Positions 8,025 through 16,032 of a DNA stretch of 64,000 nt are shown piece by piece. The notes under the pieces are model-generated. The model was not told the DNA's origin, made no database searches, and saw only the letters and a list, made by a program, of their open reading frames with translations. Position 1 is the stretch's first letter; the number at the start of each line of letters is the position of its first letter. Position numbers and translations under genes: made by a program. This stretch comes from Anthropogastromicrobium aceti (GTDB lineage Bacteria; Bacillota; Clostridia; Lachnospirales; Lachnospiraceae): the NCBI RefSeq assembly GCF_025567095.1, contig NZ_JAOQJH010000003.1; one strand, given 5' to 3'.

Positions 8025-8053
8025 TTGACAAGCTATATAAGAAATGGTATATA
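8025..8053 (+). promoter_or_regulatory. Promoter of the first ABC cassette
   Basis: TTGACA at 8025-8030 and TATATA at 8048-8053 are 17 bases apart. A TGG before the -10 box gives an extended -10. It drives the gene at 8108. Confidence 0.65.
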
Positions 8054-8107
8054 TAGAATATAAATAAATAGAAGCAACAAAATAAAAAAACAAGGAGCGA
8101 AAAAGGT

Positions 8108-9133
8108 ATGAAAAGGAGGGTAATATGCATAGCGGCGACGGCATTGTGCATGGCAATGACCAGCATGAATTATGCAAAAGAAATCGAGACAACTACAGAA
8201 GATGATGAGGCTTACTATACCTTAGAAGTAAAACGAAAACCATACGATATCGAGAAAATAGCTTCTGTAGTTTTGGGGGAAGATTATCAAAGAGATAAAG
8301 AGTATGAAAGGTACTGGTATAATGAAGATGGTACGCTTGAAGATGAGCTTGAACATGTGGAGTATTATAAGACAGGTTATTATCGAGCATATCCAATGTT
8401 TGGTTATAGTAACTGGAACTGGCAATATCAGGATATTTATTTGGAATCAAAATTCCCAGAAGAAGGAGATGAGAAAGATAAGAAAAAGGCGATTGACTAT
8501 GGCAAGAAGCTGATGGAAGATCTTGATTTTTCCTATAGTGAGATTTCTACATATTTTATGGGAATCGAAAGTGTTAAAGCGTTAGATATGGATATTGTTG
8601 CACCAGGTTATACAGAAGTAGGCTATGAAGAGGTAAATGATAGAGAATGGAGCGAAGAAGATGGTGCATGGCTGATGCTTTTTCGAGGATTGGACGAGGT
8701 GGAAGGTTTTCCGCTAAGCACACAGATTATAGATAATGTTACTGTTATGATCTGGCATCCAGAATATGGCCTAATTTATTTGGAAGCTCGCCCAGAATTT
8801 GAATTAATAAAAAAAGAACCGGTACAGATTTTACCAGAAGATGAGGCAATGGAGTATTTCGATAAAGTTACTGAGCGATATCAGGTAGAGGCAGAGGAGG
8901 CAGATGTACAGGATATTGATATTGTATATATAGTTGATCAGACGGCGCTAGATGAAAAAACATCAGTGTTAGTACCATGTTTTCGATATAAATTCACATG
9001 CAAGGGGGAAGCAGAAGATTTCTTCTGGGCAAATGATACTATTATAGGCAGTTCCCAAAAGCAAGGAGAAATGCTGGTGAATGCAGTCAATGGCAGCACA
9101 GATTCCATATTTGGATCGGAATTTTTAAAGTGA
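8108..9133 (+). CDS. Secreted protein of an ABC-type cassette (family not recognised)
   Basis: A 341-residue exported protein. The N-terminus MKRRVICIAATALCMAM is a signal peptide with likely cleavage after NYA; no lipobox is present. The mature part is acidic and Tyr-rich. It is homologous in layout to the lipoprotein at 12899. Shared features are an APGY/GPGY segment, a (V/A)WM(I/V)(W/Y)HP.(Y/K)GL(I/L)Y strand, a (Q/T)DI.(I/L)VY.VD segment and a terminal (V/I)NAV(N/D)G. The stop overlaps the GTG of the permease gene by 4 bases, showing translational coupling. It may be a substrate- or signal-binding partner of the permeases. Function is unknown. Confidence 0.7.
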   Translation: MKRRVICIAATALCMAMTSMNYAKEIETTTEDDEAYYTLEVKRKPYDIEKIASVVLGEDYQRDKEYERYWYNEDGTLEDELEHVEYYKTGYYRAYPMFGYSNWNWQYQDIYLESKFPEEGDEKDKKKAIDYGKKLMEDLDFSYSEISTYFMGIESVKALDMDIVAPGYTEVGYEEVNDREWSEEDGAWLMLFRGLDEVEGFPLSTQIIDNVTVMIWHPEYGLIYLEARPEFELIKKEPVQILPEDEAMEYFDKVTERYQVEAEEADVQDIDIVYIVDQTALDEKTSVLVPCFRYKFTCKGEAEDFFWANDTIIGSSQKQGEMLVNAVNGSTDSIFGSEFLK

Positions 9134-9942
9134 AAAAGAAAAGTCATCTCTTAAAACTGCTGAAAATGGATTTGCATCGCTGCATCGGTGCAAAGCGATT
9201 TCCTGTGATTATTGCTCTAATAGTAGTATTACTGATTGCAAATGTATGGGAATCGGTAATGATAGAATTGCAATACAAAATGCGTATGATGGGAAGCTTA
9301 GAGAAGCTGATGGAATTGTTGATATTTGATCGCTTTAAGGCAGCAGTAATTGTTCTGCTTTCAGCTGTATATACATTTGGATTATGTGATGATCGAAACA
9401 GTTCGTATGACAGATTGATTTTGTTTCGATGCAGGCCAGGAGAGTATCTGCTGTCAAAGCTGATTTCCAATGCAATAGGGGTTGTGTCAGCAGTCTGTAT
9501 AAGCTTTGTACTATTTTCAATTGTACTATTGCCGATTATGCCGCTTGTAGGTGGAGATGGTATGATGCAGTACTTTGGTTACTTCGCATGTGCAATGAAT
9601 TTTGCAGGACCACTTGCCTATAGTATATTAGTAGGACTTTTGTTTGGATTGTTTGCAGTCTCAGTGACATCATTTGGAATTCTTGCTGTATCTATATTTC
9701 CAAATCGGTACGTAGGAATTGCCGCCTCTTTTGTTGCATTCTATGTGATTTATGCATTTACAGGAAGCTTTCCATTTTCCGTGAATGTGTGGTACTTAAG
9801 TTCAGGCGTACAGGTGTTAAACGTAAATGGCTTTGCGGTGAATTACTTTTATGCGATTGGAATAATGCTTTTATTTTGTATGGTTCCATGGTGCTTGTGT
9901 TTTTGGGCAATGAAGAGGAGGAAACATGAAGGATGGATTTAA
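9130..9942 (+). CDS. ABC-2-like permease subunit, cassette 1
   Basis: A 270-residue integral membrane protein with about six hydrophobic helices (near residues 27-42, 72-90, 113-140, 160-188, 195-215 and 242-262). Paralogy to the protein at 14174 is clear from shared FDRFKA, LLPIMPLVG and VTSFG motifs. It begins at a GTG inside the stop of the secreted-protein gene and overlaps the next permease gene by 17 bases. No ATPase lies in this cassette; the one at 12164 is the likely energy source. The substrate is unknown. Confidence 0.7.
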   Translation: MKKKSHLLKLLKMDLHRCIGAKRFPVIIALIVVLLIANVWESVMIELQYKMRMMGSLEKLMELLIFDRFKAAVIVLLSAVYTFGLCDDRNSSYDRLILFRCRPGEYLLSKLISNAIGVVSAVCISFVLFSIVLLPIMPLVGGDGMMQYFGYFACAMNFAGPLAYSILVGLLFGLFAVSVTSFGILAVSIFPNRYVGIAASFVAFYVIYAFTGSFPFSVNVWYLSSGVQVLNVNGFAVNYFYAIGIMLLFCMVPWCLCFWAMKRRKHEGWI

Positions 9943-10786
9943 GAGTGCGACAATTATTGCGACCCTCAATCTGTTAAGTTGGAAAAAGGACTACCGAGTC
10001 TGGTCAGTGGGTACAGTGATAATGGTCTTAATTATTCGCTATTTGATTGGAGTACCGCTTTATGCATTGCCAAATGGAAAGACTTCGACAGCACTTTTGC
10101 TCCCGGTGCTGTTGGCAGATGCAATGAATAGTAATGGACTACTAAAAGTGCTGATTTTCTTTGGCGGAATTTTATTGTTCTGTGATGCCCCATTTTTAAA
10201 GGATAATAAATGGTTTTTAATTCACAGAGCAGGGCGAAGAAGATGGTGGAAGGGAGAATGTCTATACATTGCAATCGCATCCTTTATTTATATGGCATTC
10301 ATCGCATCATGTAGTTTTCTCGTGGTGCTTCCTTGTCTGGAGTGGAATGGCTGGGGAAGTATCTGGGAAATCTCCTCGAATAAACTGATGAATCATGTTT
10401 TGTATTCTAAGGTATATCCGAAAAATGTCATTTCGAGTACAACTGTATGGAATGCTGCATTTTATTCGTATATGGTAAGCAGCCTTACGGTGATGCTGTT
10501 AGGGTATCTTGTGTACGCATTTAATGTGGTAACAGGAAAAAACTGGCCGGGAATATTGGCAGCAAGTTGTCTTGTCCTGGCTGATCCAGTCGTTATTTAT
10601 TTTTATCATGAACAGACAAGTTGGATGATGCTGTTTTCGCCAGTAAATTGGAGCAGTATTGAAAATTTGAAGAAATATTCAGGAGAAGGCATGCTGACTT
10701 CGGTGTATGTTTATGTGGTGAGTTTGAGTATTTGTGCCATATTGATGATGGTGATTAAAGAAAAAACTCATGAAATGGATTTATAA
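9926..10786 (+). CDS. ABC-2-like permease subunit, cassette 1 (second)
   Basis: A 286-residue membrane protein with about six helices. Key segments are NSNGLLKVLIFFGGILLFCDAPFL and SPVNWSSIENL, both mirrored in the paralogue at 14964. GAGGAGG lies 4 bases before the ATG, inside the previous gene. It presumably pairs with the protein at 9130 as the second half of a transporter or an immunity-type exporter. Confidence 0.7.
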   Translation: MKDGFKSATIIATLNLLSWKKDYRVWSVGTVIMVLIIRYLIGVPLYALPNGKTSTALLLPVLLADAMNSNGLLKVLIFFGGILLFCDAPFLKDNKWFLIHRAGRRRWWKGECLYIAIASFIYMAFIASCSFLVVLPCLEWNGWGSIWEISSNKLMNHVLYSKVYPKNVISSTTVWNAAFYSYMVSSLTVMLLGYLVYAFNVVTGKNWPGILAASCLVLADPVVIYFYHEQTSWMMLFSPVNWSSIENLKKYSGEGMLTSVYVYVVSLSICAILMMVIKEKTHEMDL

Positions 10787-11073
10787 ATTTAAGCAAGTAA
10801 TGCGTCTGGCTGTCTCTGACATAAAGTCAAACTGTTACATTAAATGTTACAAAATAATTTAAATAAAAAAGCTTTTGTAACAAAACATACATAGAAATGT
10901 ATCAGAAATGTAAAGGAAATGTAATTGCATTTTAGACTTAATGCTGATAAAATAGGGATAACATAAGAAAAAGTAAAAAATAGTCAAACAATAATTATTG
11001 AATTGACTGCTTTTAAAATTTCGAAGACATTAAAAAAGTGTAGTTAACGGGGAGAGCGGAAAGGAAAACACGC
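10787..11073 (+). promoter_or_regulatory. Regulatory intergenic region with dyads and a promoter
   Basis: This 287-base gap contains no gene. GTTACAAAA at 10846-10854 and TTTTGTAAC at 10873-10881 form a perfect 9-bp inverted repeat. TTGCAT (10925-10930) and TAAAAT (10948-10953), 17 bases apart, make a promoter. A dyad AGTCAA/TTGACT around a CAATAATTATTG palindrome spans 10982-11008 in the predicted leader. Both dyads could be operators or mRNA hairpins. Confidence 0.5.
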
Positions 11074-11418
11074 ATGAAAAAAGTATGGAAAAAGCTGTTG
11101 GCAGCGGCAGGGATGACAGCGGCACTGGTCTCAACATCAGGTTGTATGGTCTCAATTCAGTTTGACAGATCTAAAAGACAGCTTCCTCAAAAACTGTCGT
11201 CAGCAGATGAAAAGACATGGGCAGCAGAACCAGTTTGGGTATCATCAGGGGAAGCAGGAGTGCTTACAAAAGAGTCACAAGCTTTTGAATCAGAGTCTGA
11301 AAAAGAAAGTGAATCTGAACAGGGAACAGCAGAGATAACAGAAAAAGAGTCAGAGTCGCCGACAGAAAGTACAACAGCAGACAGTTTTGTAATTCCTCTG
11401 CCGCCGCAGGTAGGATGA
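11074..11418 (+). CDS. Small Ser/Glu-rich lipoprotein
   Basis: A 114-residue protein with a type II signal peptide and lipobox (VSTSGC, Cys at residue 24). The rest is low-complexity Ser, Glu and Thr with no folded domain I can recognise. A GGAAAGG ribosome site precedes the ATG. It heads the transcript that continues with the larger lipoprotein and the ATPase. It may be a spacer-like envelope protein, and no function is proposed. Confidence 0.65.
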   Translation: MKKVWKKLLAAAGMTAALVSTSGCMVSIQFDRSKRQLPQKLSSADEKTWAAEPVWVSSGEAGVLTKESQAFESESEKESESEQGTAEITEKESESPTESTTADSFVIPLPPQVG

Positions 11419-11461
11419 TTCGTATTAAAAGAACAGGATAAATTAGGAAGGAGCAAAATAA

Positions 11462-12154
11462 ATGAGAAAATTATTATGGAAGAAAGCGGCGATTACCGCA
11501 ATGGCAGGAACAATGATGATGATGACGGGATGTGAATTACAGGGAGCTGTAAATAAGAATCAAACGACATCCACAGCAGCAACAGTACAGACGAGCAAAA
11601 CAGCGGAGTCATCTGCAAATACACAGCCGTCAAGTGTGACACCTAATACAACTGTGCAGGCATCAACGCCAGAATCACAAAAGCAGGCAGTAACTGAGTC
11701 GGCGGCACCAGAGTCAACAGCACCAGAGTCAACAGCTCAGAGCCAAGCGCCAGCCAGCAGTTCGGAAGCCGGCAACGTGACGCCATCAAGCGAGGAGCAG
11801 GAAGTCAGCTTTTCATTTGAGTGGATCACGGGTGATGTGCCGGAAGGTGATGGTGATGTTGCCTGGTTTACAGTGGAATCAATCGCAGAAGATAATTTTT
11901 GGGTGAAATTCCATGGTTCTGCAAACGAAGAAGGAATTAGCAATGTAAGAATTGCAGTGTGGACCGAAGCGAATGGTGAGGATGATATCGAATATATCGA
12001 TGCAGAGAGTCTTGGAAATGAGACGAAAGCATATCCAGTATATATTCAGAATCATAATAATGAGAAAGAGGGATATGTTCTGAAGGTATCATATACTAAC
12101 AAAGCAGGCGAAGAAAAAACGTGTGAGAATTACACACGAATTTCATTAGAGTGA
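11462..12154 (+). CDS. Lipoprotein with disordered stalk and C-terminal beta domain
   Basis: A 230-residue lipoprotein. The signal peptide ends in the lipobox MMTGC. Residues about 25-118 are a Ser/Thr/Ala/Pro/Gln-rich stalk with PESTAPEST-like repeats. Residues about 118-230 form a compact beta-rich domain (SFSFEWITGDVPEG, then WFTVESI...). The end resembles the GBS Bsp-like or Ig-like domains that often occur in Clostridia surface proteins, but this is uncertain. AGGAAGGAG precedes the ATG. The ATPase gene follows 9 bases after the stop. Confidence 0.65.
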   Translation: MRKLLWKKAAITAMAGTMMMMTGCELQGAVNKNQTTSTAATVQTSKTAESSANTQPSSVTPNTTVQASTPESQKQAVTESAAPESTAPESTAQSQAPASSSEAGNVTPSSEEQEVSFSFEWITGDVPEGDGDVAWFTVESIAEDNFWVKFHGSANEEGISNVRIAVWTEANGEDDIEYIDAESLGNETKAYPVYIQNHNNEKEGYVLKVSYTNKAGEEKTCENYTRISLE

Positions 12155-12163
12155 GATAAGCAT

Positions 12164-12814
12164 ATGAGTACAATTGAAATAAAAAATCTGACAAAACGTT
12201 ATGGAGAAGCAGAAGTATTAAGTAATATTAATATGAAGCTAGAGTCTGGAAAAATCTACGGACTTGTAGGCAGAAATGGTTCCGGAAAGACTATGCTTAT
12301 GAAGCATATCCTTGGGTTTGTAAAGGCAACGCAGGGAACAATTTTGATAAATGGAAAAGCAGTCGGAGAAAATGACGACATGCAGGAAAATATCGGTGCT
12401 ATCATCGAAAATCCGGGTTTTCTGCCAGAATATTCTGGCTTCACAAATCTGAAGCTTCTTGCTATGATTCAGGGAAAAATCAAGGATGAGCAGATAAAAG
12501 ACGCGATACGTCTTGTTGGTCTTGATCCAGAAAGCAAAAAGGCGGTAGGAAAATATTCACTAGGTATGCGCCAACGTCTGGGACTGGCGCAGGCATTGAT
12601 GGAAAATCCAGATATTTTGCTATTAGATGAACCTCTAAGCGGTCTGGATAATGACGGCGTACAGGAAATGTGGAAGCTTTTCTTGAAACAAAAAGAAGAT
12701 GGAAAGCTAATTGTTCTGGCAAGCCACAGTAAGGAAGATATAGGAACGCTTTGCGATGAAATCTTTCGCTTTGATAAGGGAAAAATGGTCGGACATGAGA
12801 TCAAGAGGGAATAG
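12164..12814 (+). CDS. ABC transporter ATP-binding protein
   Basis: A 216-residue nucleotide-binding subunit. Walker A is GRNGSGKT (near residue 37), the Q-loop lies near EN/IGAIIENPG, the signature is YSLGMRQRLGLAQAL, Walker B is DILLLDEPLSGLD and the switch His lies in VLASHS. The short form, with DEPLSGLD and no C-terminal extension, is typical of ABC-2/BcrA-like exporters. It is the only ATPase in the block and lies between two permease pairs, so it may energise one or both. The ribosome site is weak and coupling to the upstream lipoprotein gene is likely. Confidence 0.88.
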   Translation: MSTIEIKNLTKRYGEAEVLSNINMKLESGKIYGLVGRNGSGKTMLMKHILGFVKATQGTILINGKAVGENDDMQENIGAIIENPGFLPEYSGFTNLKLLAMIQGKIKDEQIKDAIRLVGLDPESKKAVGKYSLGMRQRLGLAQALMENPDILLLDEPLSGLDNDGVQEMWKLFLKQKEDGKLIVLASHSKEDIGTLCDEIFRFDKGKMVGHEIKRE

Positions 12815-12842
12815 ATGAGTATGTGAAGTGGTAAGTGACATT

Positions 12843-12883
12843 TGCCGTGCTGAATAAAATATGTTTTTTATCTCAGCACGGCA
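12843..12883 (+). promoter_or_regulatory. Perfect 11-bp inverted repeat abutting a ribosome site
   Basis: TGCCGTGCTGA (12843-12853) and TCAGCACGGCA (12873-12883) pair perfectly around a 19-base AT-rich loop. No T-run follows. The 3' arm runs straight into the AGAAAGGA ribosome site of the next lipoprotein gene. It could be a translation-controlling leader hairpin or a partial terminator. Confidence 0.6.
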
Positions 12884-12898
12884 GAAAGGAACTTGAGT

Positions 12899-14161
12899 AT
12901 GAGAAAAAAATATAAAATATATTCAGTAATATTAACAGGAATAATTTTGACTGGCTGTAAATCAGTTCGTATGACAAGTCAGGATCGTCAGCAGTTCATG
13001 CCAAATGGAATATCAGTAGCACAACAGCTATTAGAAGAAACAGAAGAGGCAACGCAAGCCAAATCTCCCGAAGCAATAAAAACAACGCCATCTGCGAACA
13101 ACACAACAAGCGAAAGCAGTGTTGAAGAGAGTGAAAGTAGTATGAAAGAAAGCAATCAATCTCAGGATAAGCAGGAAAACAACGTGAATATATTAGCACT
13201 AGAAATAGAACCATATGAATTGTCTGATGTTTGTAATGCTATATTTGAAAAATCGTTAGATGAAGTTGAGCAAAGTCAAAATCAATATGGCATGTATTAT
13301 TTGACGGATGGGGACAGAAGAGTACGCCAGTATGATATGCTTGGGCTAGAATATGAAGTAAAAGGAGTATCAGGAAGCTATTCTGCAATCGCAGAGATGG
13401 CAACCAATACACTTCGGTGGCAGGAAATTTTGTTGAGGGAATCATTTCCACAGGATAAAATTGATAGTGAAATGAAGCCTGAAGATGCAGAAAAAAATTG
13501 CAGAGAGATTGCAGAAAAAATAGGATATTCCTATACATACGTTAGAACATATGCAATGGATTTGCAGAGTATTAAGAAAATTAATAAAAATGCAGGAGAT
13601 AGTGTATCTGGTCCTGGTTATGAAAATAAAGAAGATGAATATGATGGTACTTGGTCAGGTGTATTTACAGGTGGGAAGCCATGGACACAAGAGGACGAGG
13701 CATATTTAGTTATAATGAAAAATCCCCTAATAAATGGAAGAATATTAGAAAACAATGGAAATTCAGATATTGCGTGGATGGTTTATCATCCAGTGAAGGG
13801 ATTATTATATATGAAAATTCCTCCACGTTATCGTATTTGCAGCGAACAAAAGAAAAATTTGATTGACAGGACACAGGCAGCAGATTATTTGGATAAGGAA
13901 ATAAATGCGACAAATATTGATGGAAAGAGTATACAGATTACTGATATTTCATTGGTGTATGCAGTAGATGAACTGTCATCTGAAGGAATTCAATGTTCAC
14001 CATATTGGCGTTTTGGTTTTCAAAAAAGAAAAAATTCTGAATCCGTATGGCTATACAAAGATTTGAATGAGTATGACACATATAGTGATACAGAAGATGG
14101 GAAACATCAGGAAAATGGATATTTTTTGATTAATGCAGTTGATGGATCAATCATGTATTAA
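12899..14161 (+). CDS. Lipoprotein of an ABC-type cassette, cassette 2
   Basis: A 420-residue lipoprotein (lipobox ILTGC, Cys near residue 19) with a Ser/Glu-rich stalk of about 70 residues and then a domain homologous to the secreted protein at 8108. I chose the ATG at 12899, 8 bases after AGAAAGGA, over a TTG at 12893. Conserved landmarks with its paralogue are PGYEN, WTQEDEAYLVI, WMVYHPVKGLLYM, TDISLVYAVDE and LINAVDGS. The permease gene follows 12 bases after the stop. It is presumably the external partner of permeases 14174 and 14964. Confidence 0.7.
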   Translation: MRKKYKIYSVILTGIILTGCKSVRMTSQDRQQFMPNGISVAQQLLEETEEATQAKSPEAIKTTPSANNTTSESSVEESESSMKESNQSQDKQENNVNILALEIEPYELSDVCNAIFEKSLDEVEQSQNQYGMYYLTDGDRRVRQYDMLGLEYEVKGVSGSYSAIAEMATNTLRWQEILLRESFPQDKIDSEMKPEDAEKNCREIAEKIGYSYTYVRTYAMDLQSIKKINKNAGDSVSGPGYENKEDEYDGTWSGVFTGGKPWTQEDEAYLVIMKNPLINGRILENNGNSDIAWMVYHPVKGLLYMKIPPRYRICSEQKKNLIDRTQAADYLDKEINATNIDGKSIQITDISLVYAVDELSSEGIQCSPYWRFGFQKRKNSESVWLYKDLNEYDTYSDTEDGKHQENGYFLINAVDGSIMY

Positions 14162-14173
14162 TAGGAGACACAT

Positions 14174-14971
14174 ATGAAGGAATTAAAAGCGGAACTAAAA
14201 CGTGGTATATTGCATGGAAAAATAATATATGTGATGATGATGGTAGCAATACTATTTGCACTTGGGTGGACAGAAAATCTGTCGCAGGCGATAGAATTTA
14301 GAGAAAATGCTAACGTCGTATTTAGTAGTATTCAGCATGTTTTATATGTGCTGTATTTTGATCGTTTTAAAGCAGTCATGATTGCGGTATTATCATTACT
14401 GTGTGCGGGAAGTGTTTATGAAGATATCTCCAGTGGTTTTTTTCTGTTTCAAAAACTTCGAGTAGGAAGGATAGAGCGATATGTGATCTCAAAGATTGCT
14501 GCGAATATGTTTCTTGTAACAACAGCAACGATTGGTGGAATTTGGCTTTTTGTGGCTTTCGTAAGACCGCTAATGCCGTTAGTAGGTAATAATCCACAGC
14601 AAGATATAGTTGAATACTACGATATTTATCAAACACTAGGTCCTATTCTTTATTTGGCAGCGATGGGATTAATTTTTGGATTATCTGCATCCTTTTTTAC
14701 TTCTTTTGGGTTATGGATTGTATTTTATATGCCAGATCGCTTTGCAGCACATGCAATTTCCTTTTTGGTTTATTATGGATTATTATCAATTACTGATTTT
14801 TTGCCGAGAGAGTTGGATGTTTGGAATCTTACGAGTGCAGCAAAAATGCTCAGAATGACGGATAGTTCATTTTGGAATTATTTATATTCTGTTAGCTTAT
14901 TACTTGTGTTAAATGCGATTTCGGGAATTGTATTATGGAAAAAACTAAAAGGAAGGTATGAAAATGGGTAA
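14174..14971 (+). CDS. ABC-2-like permease subunit, cassette 2
   Basis: A 265-residue membrane protein with about six helices, paralogous to the protein at 9130 (shared FDRFKA, RPLMPLVG, FTSFG). ATAGGAGACACAT precedes the ATG. It overlaps the next gene by 8 bases. The substrate is unknown. Confidence 0.7.
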   Translation: MKELKAELKRGILHGKIIYVMMMVAILFALGWTENLSQAIEFRENANVVFSSIQHVLYVLYFDRFKAVMIAVLSLLCAGSVYEDISSGFFLFQKLRVGRIERYVISKIAANMFLVTTATIGGIWLFVAFVRPLMPLVGNNPQQDIVEYYDIYQTLGPILYLAAMGLIFGLSASFFTSFGLWIVFYMPDRFAAHAISFLVYYGLLSITDFLPRELDVWNLTSAAKMLRMTDSSFWNYLYSVSLLLVLNAISGIVLWKKLKGRYENG

Positions 14972-15848
14972 TTTGAAGAAAGGTTGGTATGTTTGCGAAA
15001 GCAATTTTATACAGTGGCGTAAAAATTATAGAATATGGATGATTGCGGCAATAGAAACAATATTGATTTTTCGATATCTTCATGGATTATCTGAGTATGG
15101 GAAGGAAACAGGAAAAACAATTACGCCGTTTGTTCTTCCAATTGTTTTTGCAGAGGCAGAAAATAGTAATGGATTATTAAAAGTATTAATCTACTTAGGA
15201 TGTGTTATGCTATTTTGCAATGCCCCTTTTTTAAATAATCAAAAACCATATATGATTTTAAGGTGCAAACGAAAAGGCTGGTATTTGGGTGAAAACATGT
15301 ACTTGTGGCTGGCAGCATTTATCTATATGTTGTTTATTTCGCTTGTTTCGCTGATAGCAGTTCTTCCAACAGTTTCAACAAATCGACTTTGGGGAGAAAT
15401 TGCAGGAGATTTTGTTGTAAATCAAAGAAGCTTAATTCCAGTTTATACGTGGGGACTAGTAATGCCAGTACGAGTAATACAAAATTATTATCCTTTAGCT
15501 GCATTTATATACACTTTTATTACTGGATGGTTAAGTATAGTTTTCATTGGTAAGCTGATGTACCTGCTAAATTTAAAAATTGGCAAAAAAACAATAGGAA
15601 TTTCAGCAGCAGTCTTCTTTATTATGTTGGATCCAGTAGCTGTATATTTTACAAATTTTAAACAATATGGTTTGCTTTATGTTTCTCCGATAAATTGGAG
15701 CAGTCTTGAAAACATAAATACCGTTTCAGGTTATCCGCATTTATCGGGAGAATATATGTTTATAATGTATGTCATTTTGATTGGAGTAGAATCTTTGCTG
15801 AGCTATATATGTTCAATTAAGATGGATATAGAAGTCAAAATGATATAA
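14964..15848 (+). CDS. ABC-2-like permease subunit, cassette 2 (second)
   Basis: A 294-residue membrane protein, paralogous to the protein at 9926 (shared NSNGLLKVLI, NAPFL, SPINWSSLENI). Two in-frame ATGs exist. The one at 14964 lies 7 bases after GGAAGG and is preferred over 14958, which lies 1 base after it. It is the last gene of the block; the right inverted repeat begins at its stop codon. Confidence 0.7.
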   Translation: MGNLKKGWYVCESNFIQWRKNYRIWMIAAIETILIFRYLHGLSEYGKETGKTITPFVLPIVFAEAENSNGLLKVLIYLGCVMLFCNAPFLNNQKPYMILRCKRKGWYLGENMYLWLAAFIYMLFISLVSLIAVLPTVSTNRLWGEIAGDFVVNQRSLIPVYTWGLVMPVRVIQNYYPLAAFIYTFITGWLSIVFIGKLMYLLNLKIGKKTIGISAAVFFIMLDPVAVYFTNFKQYGLLYVSPINWSSLENINTVSGYPHLSGEYMFIMYVILIGVESLLSYICSIKMDIEVKMI

Positions 15849-15900
15849 ATAAAACAGAAACCATTGCACCTAAGGGCTTTCGTAACCTCGCTCCGTGAAC
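15845..15900 (-). repeat. Right copy of the inverted repeat flanking the accessory block
   Basis: Read on the minus strand it begins GTTCACG (15900-15894), continues with the 30-base core (15886-15857) and ends TTTTATTTAT (15854-15845). This is the same order as the left copy at 6037-6096. The core has 2 mismatches in 30. The spacer between GTTCACG and the core differs by one base, and the left copy has an extra short segment after the core. Confidence 0.7.
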
Positions 15901-15920
15901 TGAATAAGTAACCGCAAAGA

Positions 15921-15949
15921 AAAAGGGAGGGTGACAACCTCCCTTTTTT
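15921..15949 (+). terminator. Terminator after the ABC block
   Basis: AAAAGGGAGG and CCTCCCTTTT pair around a 7-base loop and are followed by a T-run. Confidence 0.8.
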
Positions 15950-15959
15950 ATGGTATGAT
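15931..15959 (+). promoter_or_regulatory. Promoter of the M18 aminopeptidase gene, embedded in the terminator
   Basis: GTGACA (15931-15936, the terminator loop) and TATGAT (15954-15959) are 17 bases apart. A leader hairpin CAGGGCT/AGCCCTG lies at 15996-16016, just before the AGAAAGGA ribosome site. Confidence 0.55.
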
Positions 15960-16032
15960 ACGAGAAGCATCGCGACATTAATTGCAGTTGCAGAACAGGG
16001 CTATTTATAAGCCCTGTCAGAAAGGAAAAGTT

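Noticed and set aside
7930..8166. N-terminal extension of the second HAAS-like gene
   Set aside because: It would run through the divergent promoter region into a hydrophobic low-complexity leader. The TTG start with GGAGG matches copy 1 exactly.
12843..12883. Rho-independent terminator after the ABC ATPase gene
   Set aside because: The 11-bp stem has no T-run and continues directly into the next ribosome site, so I list it as a leader or regulatory hairpin.
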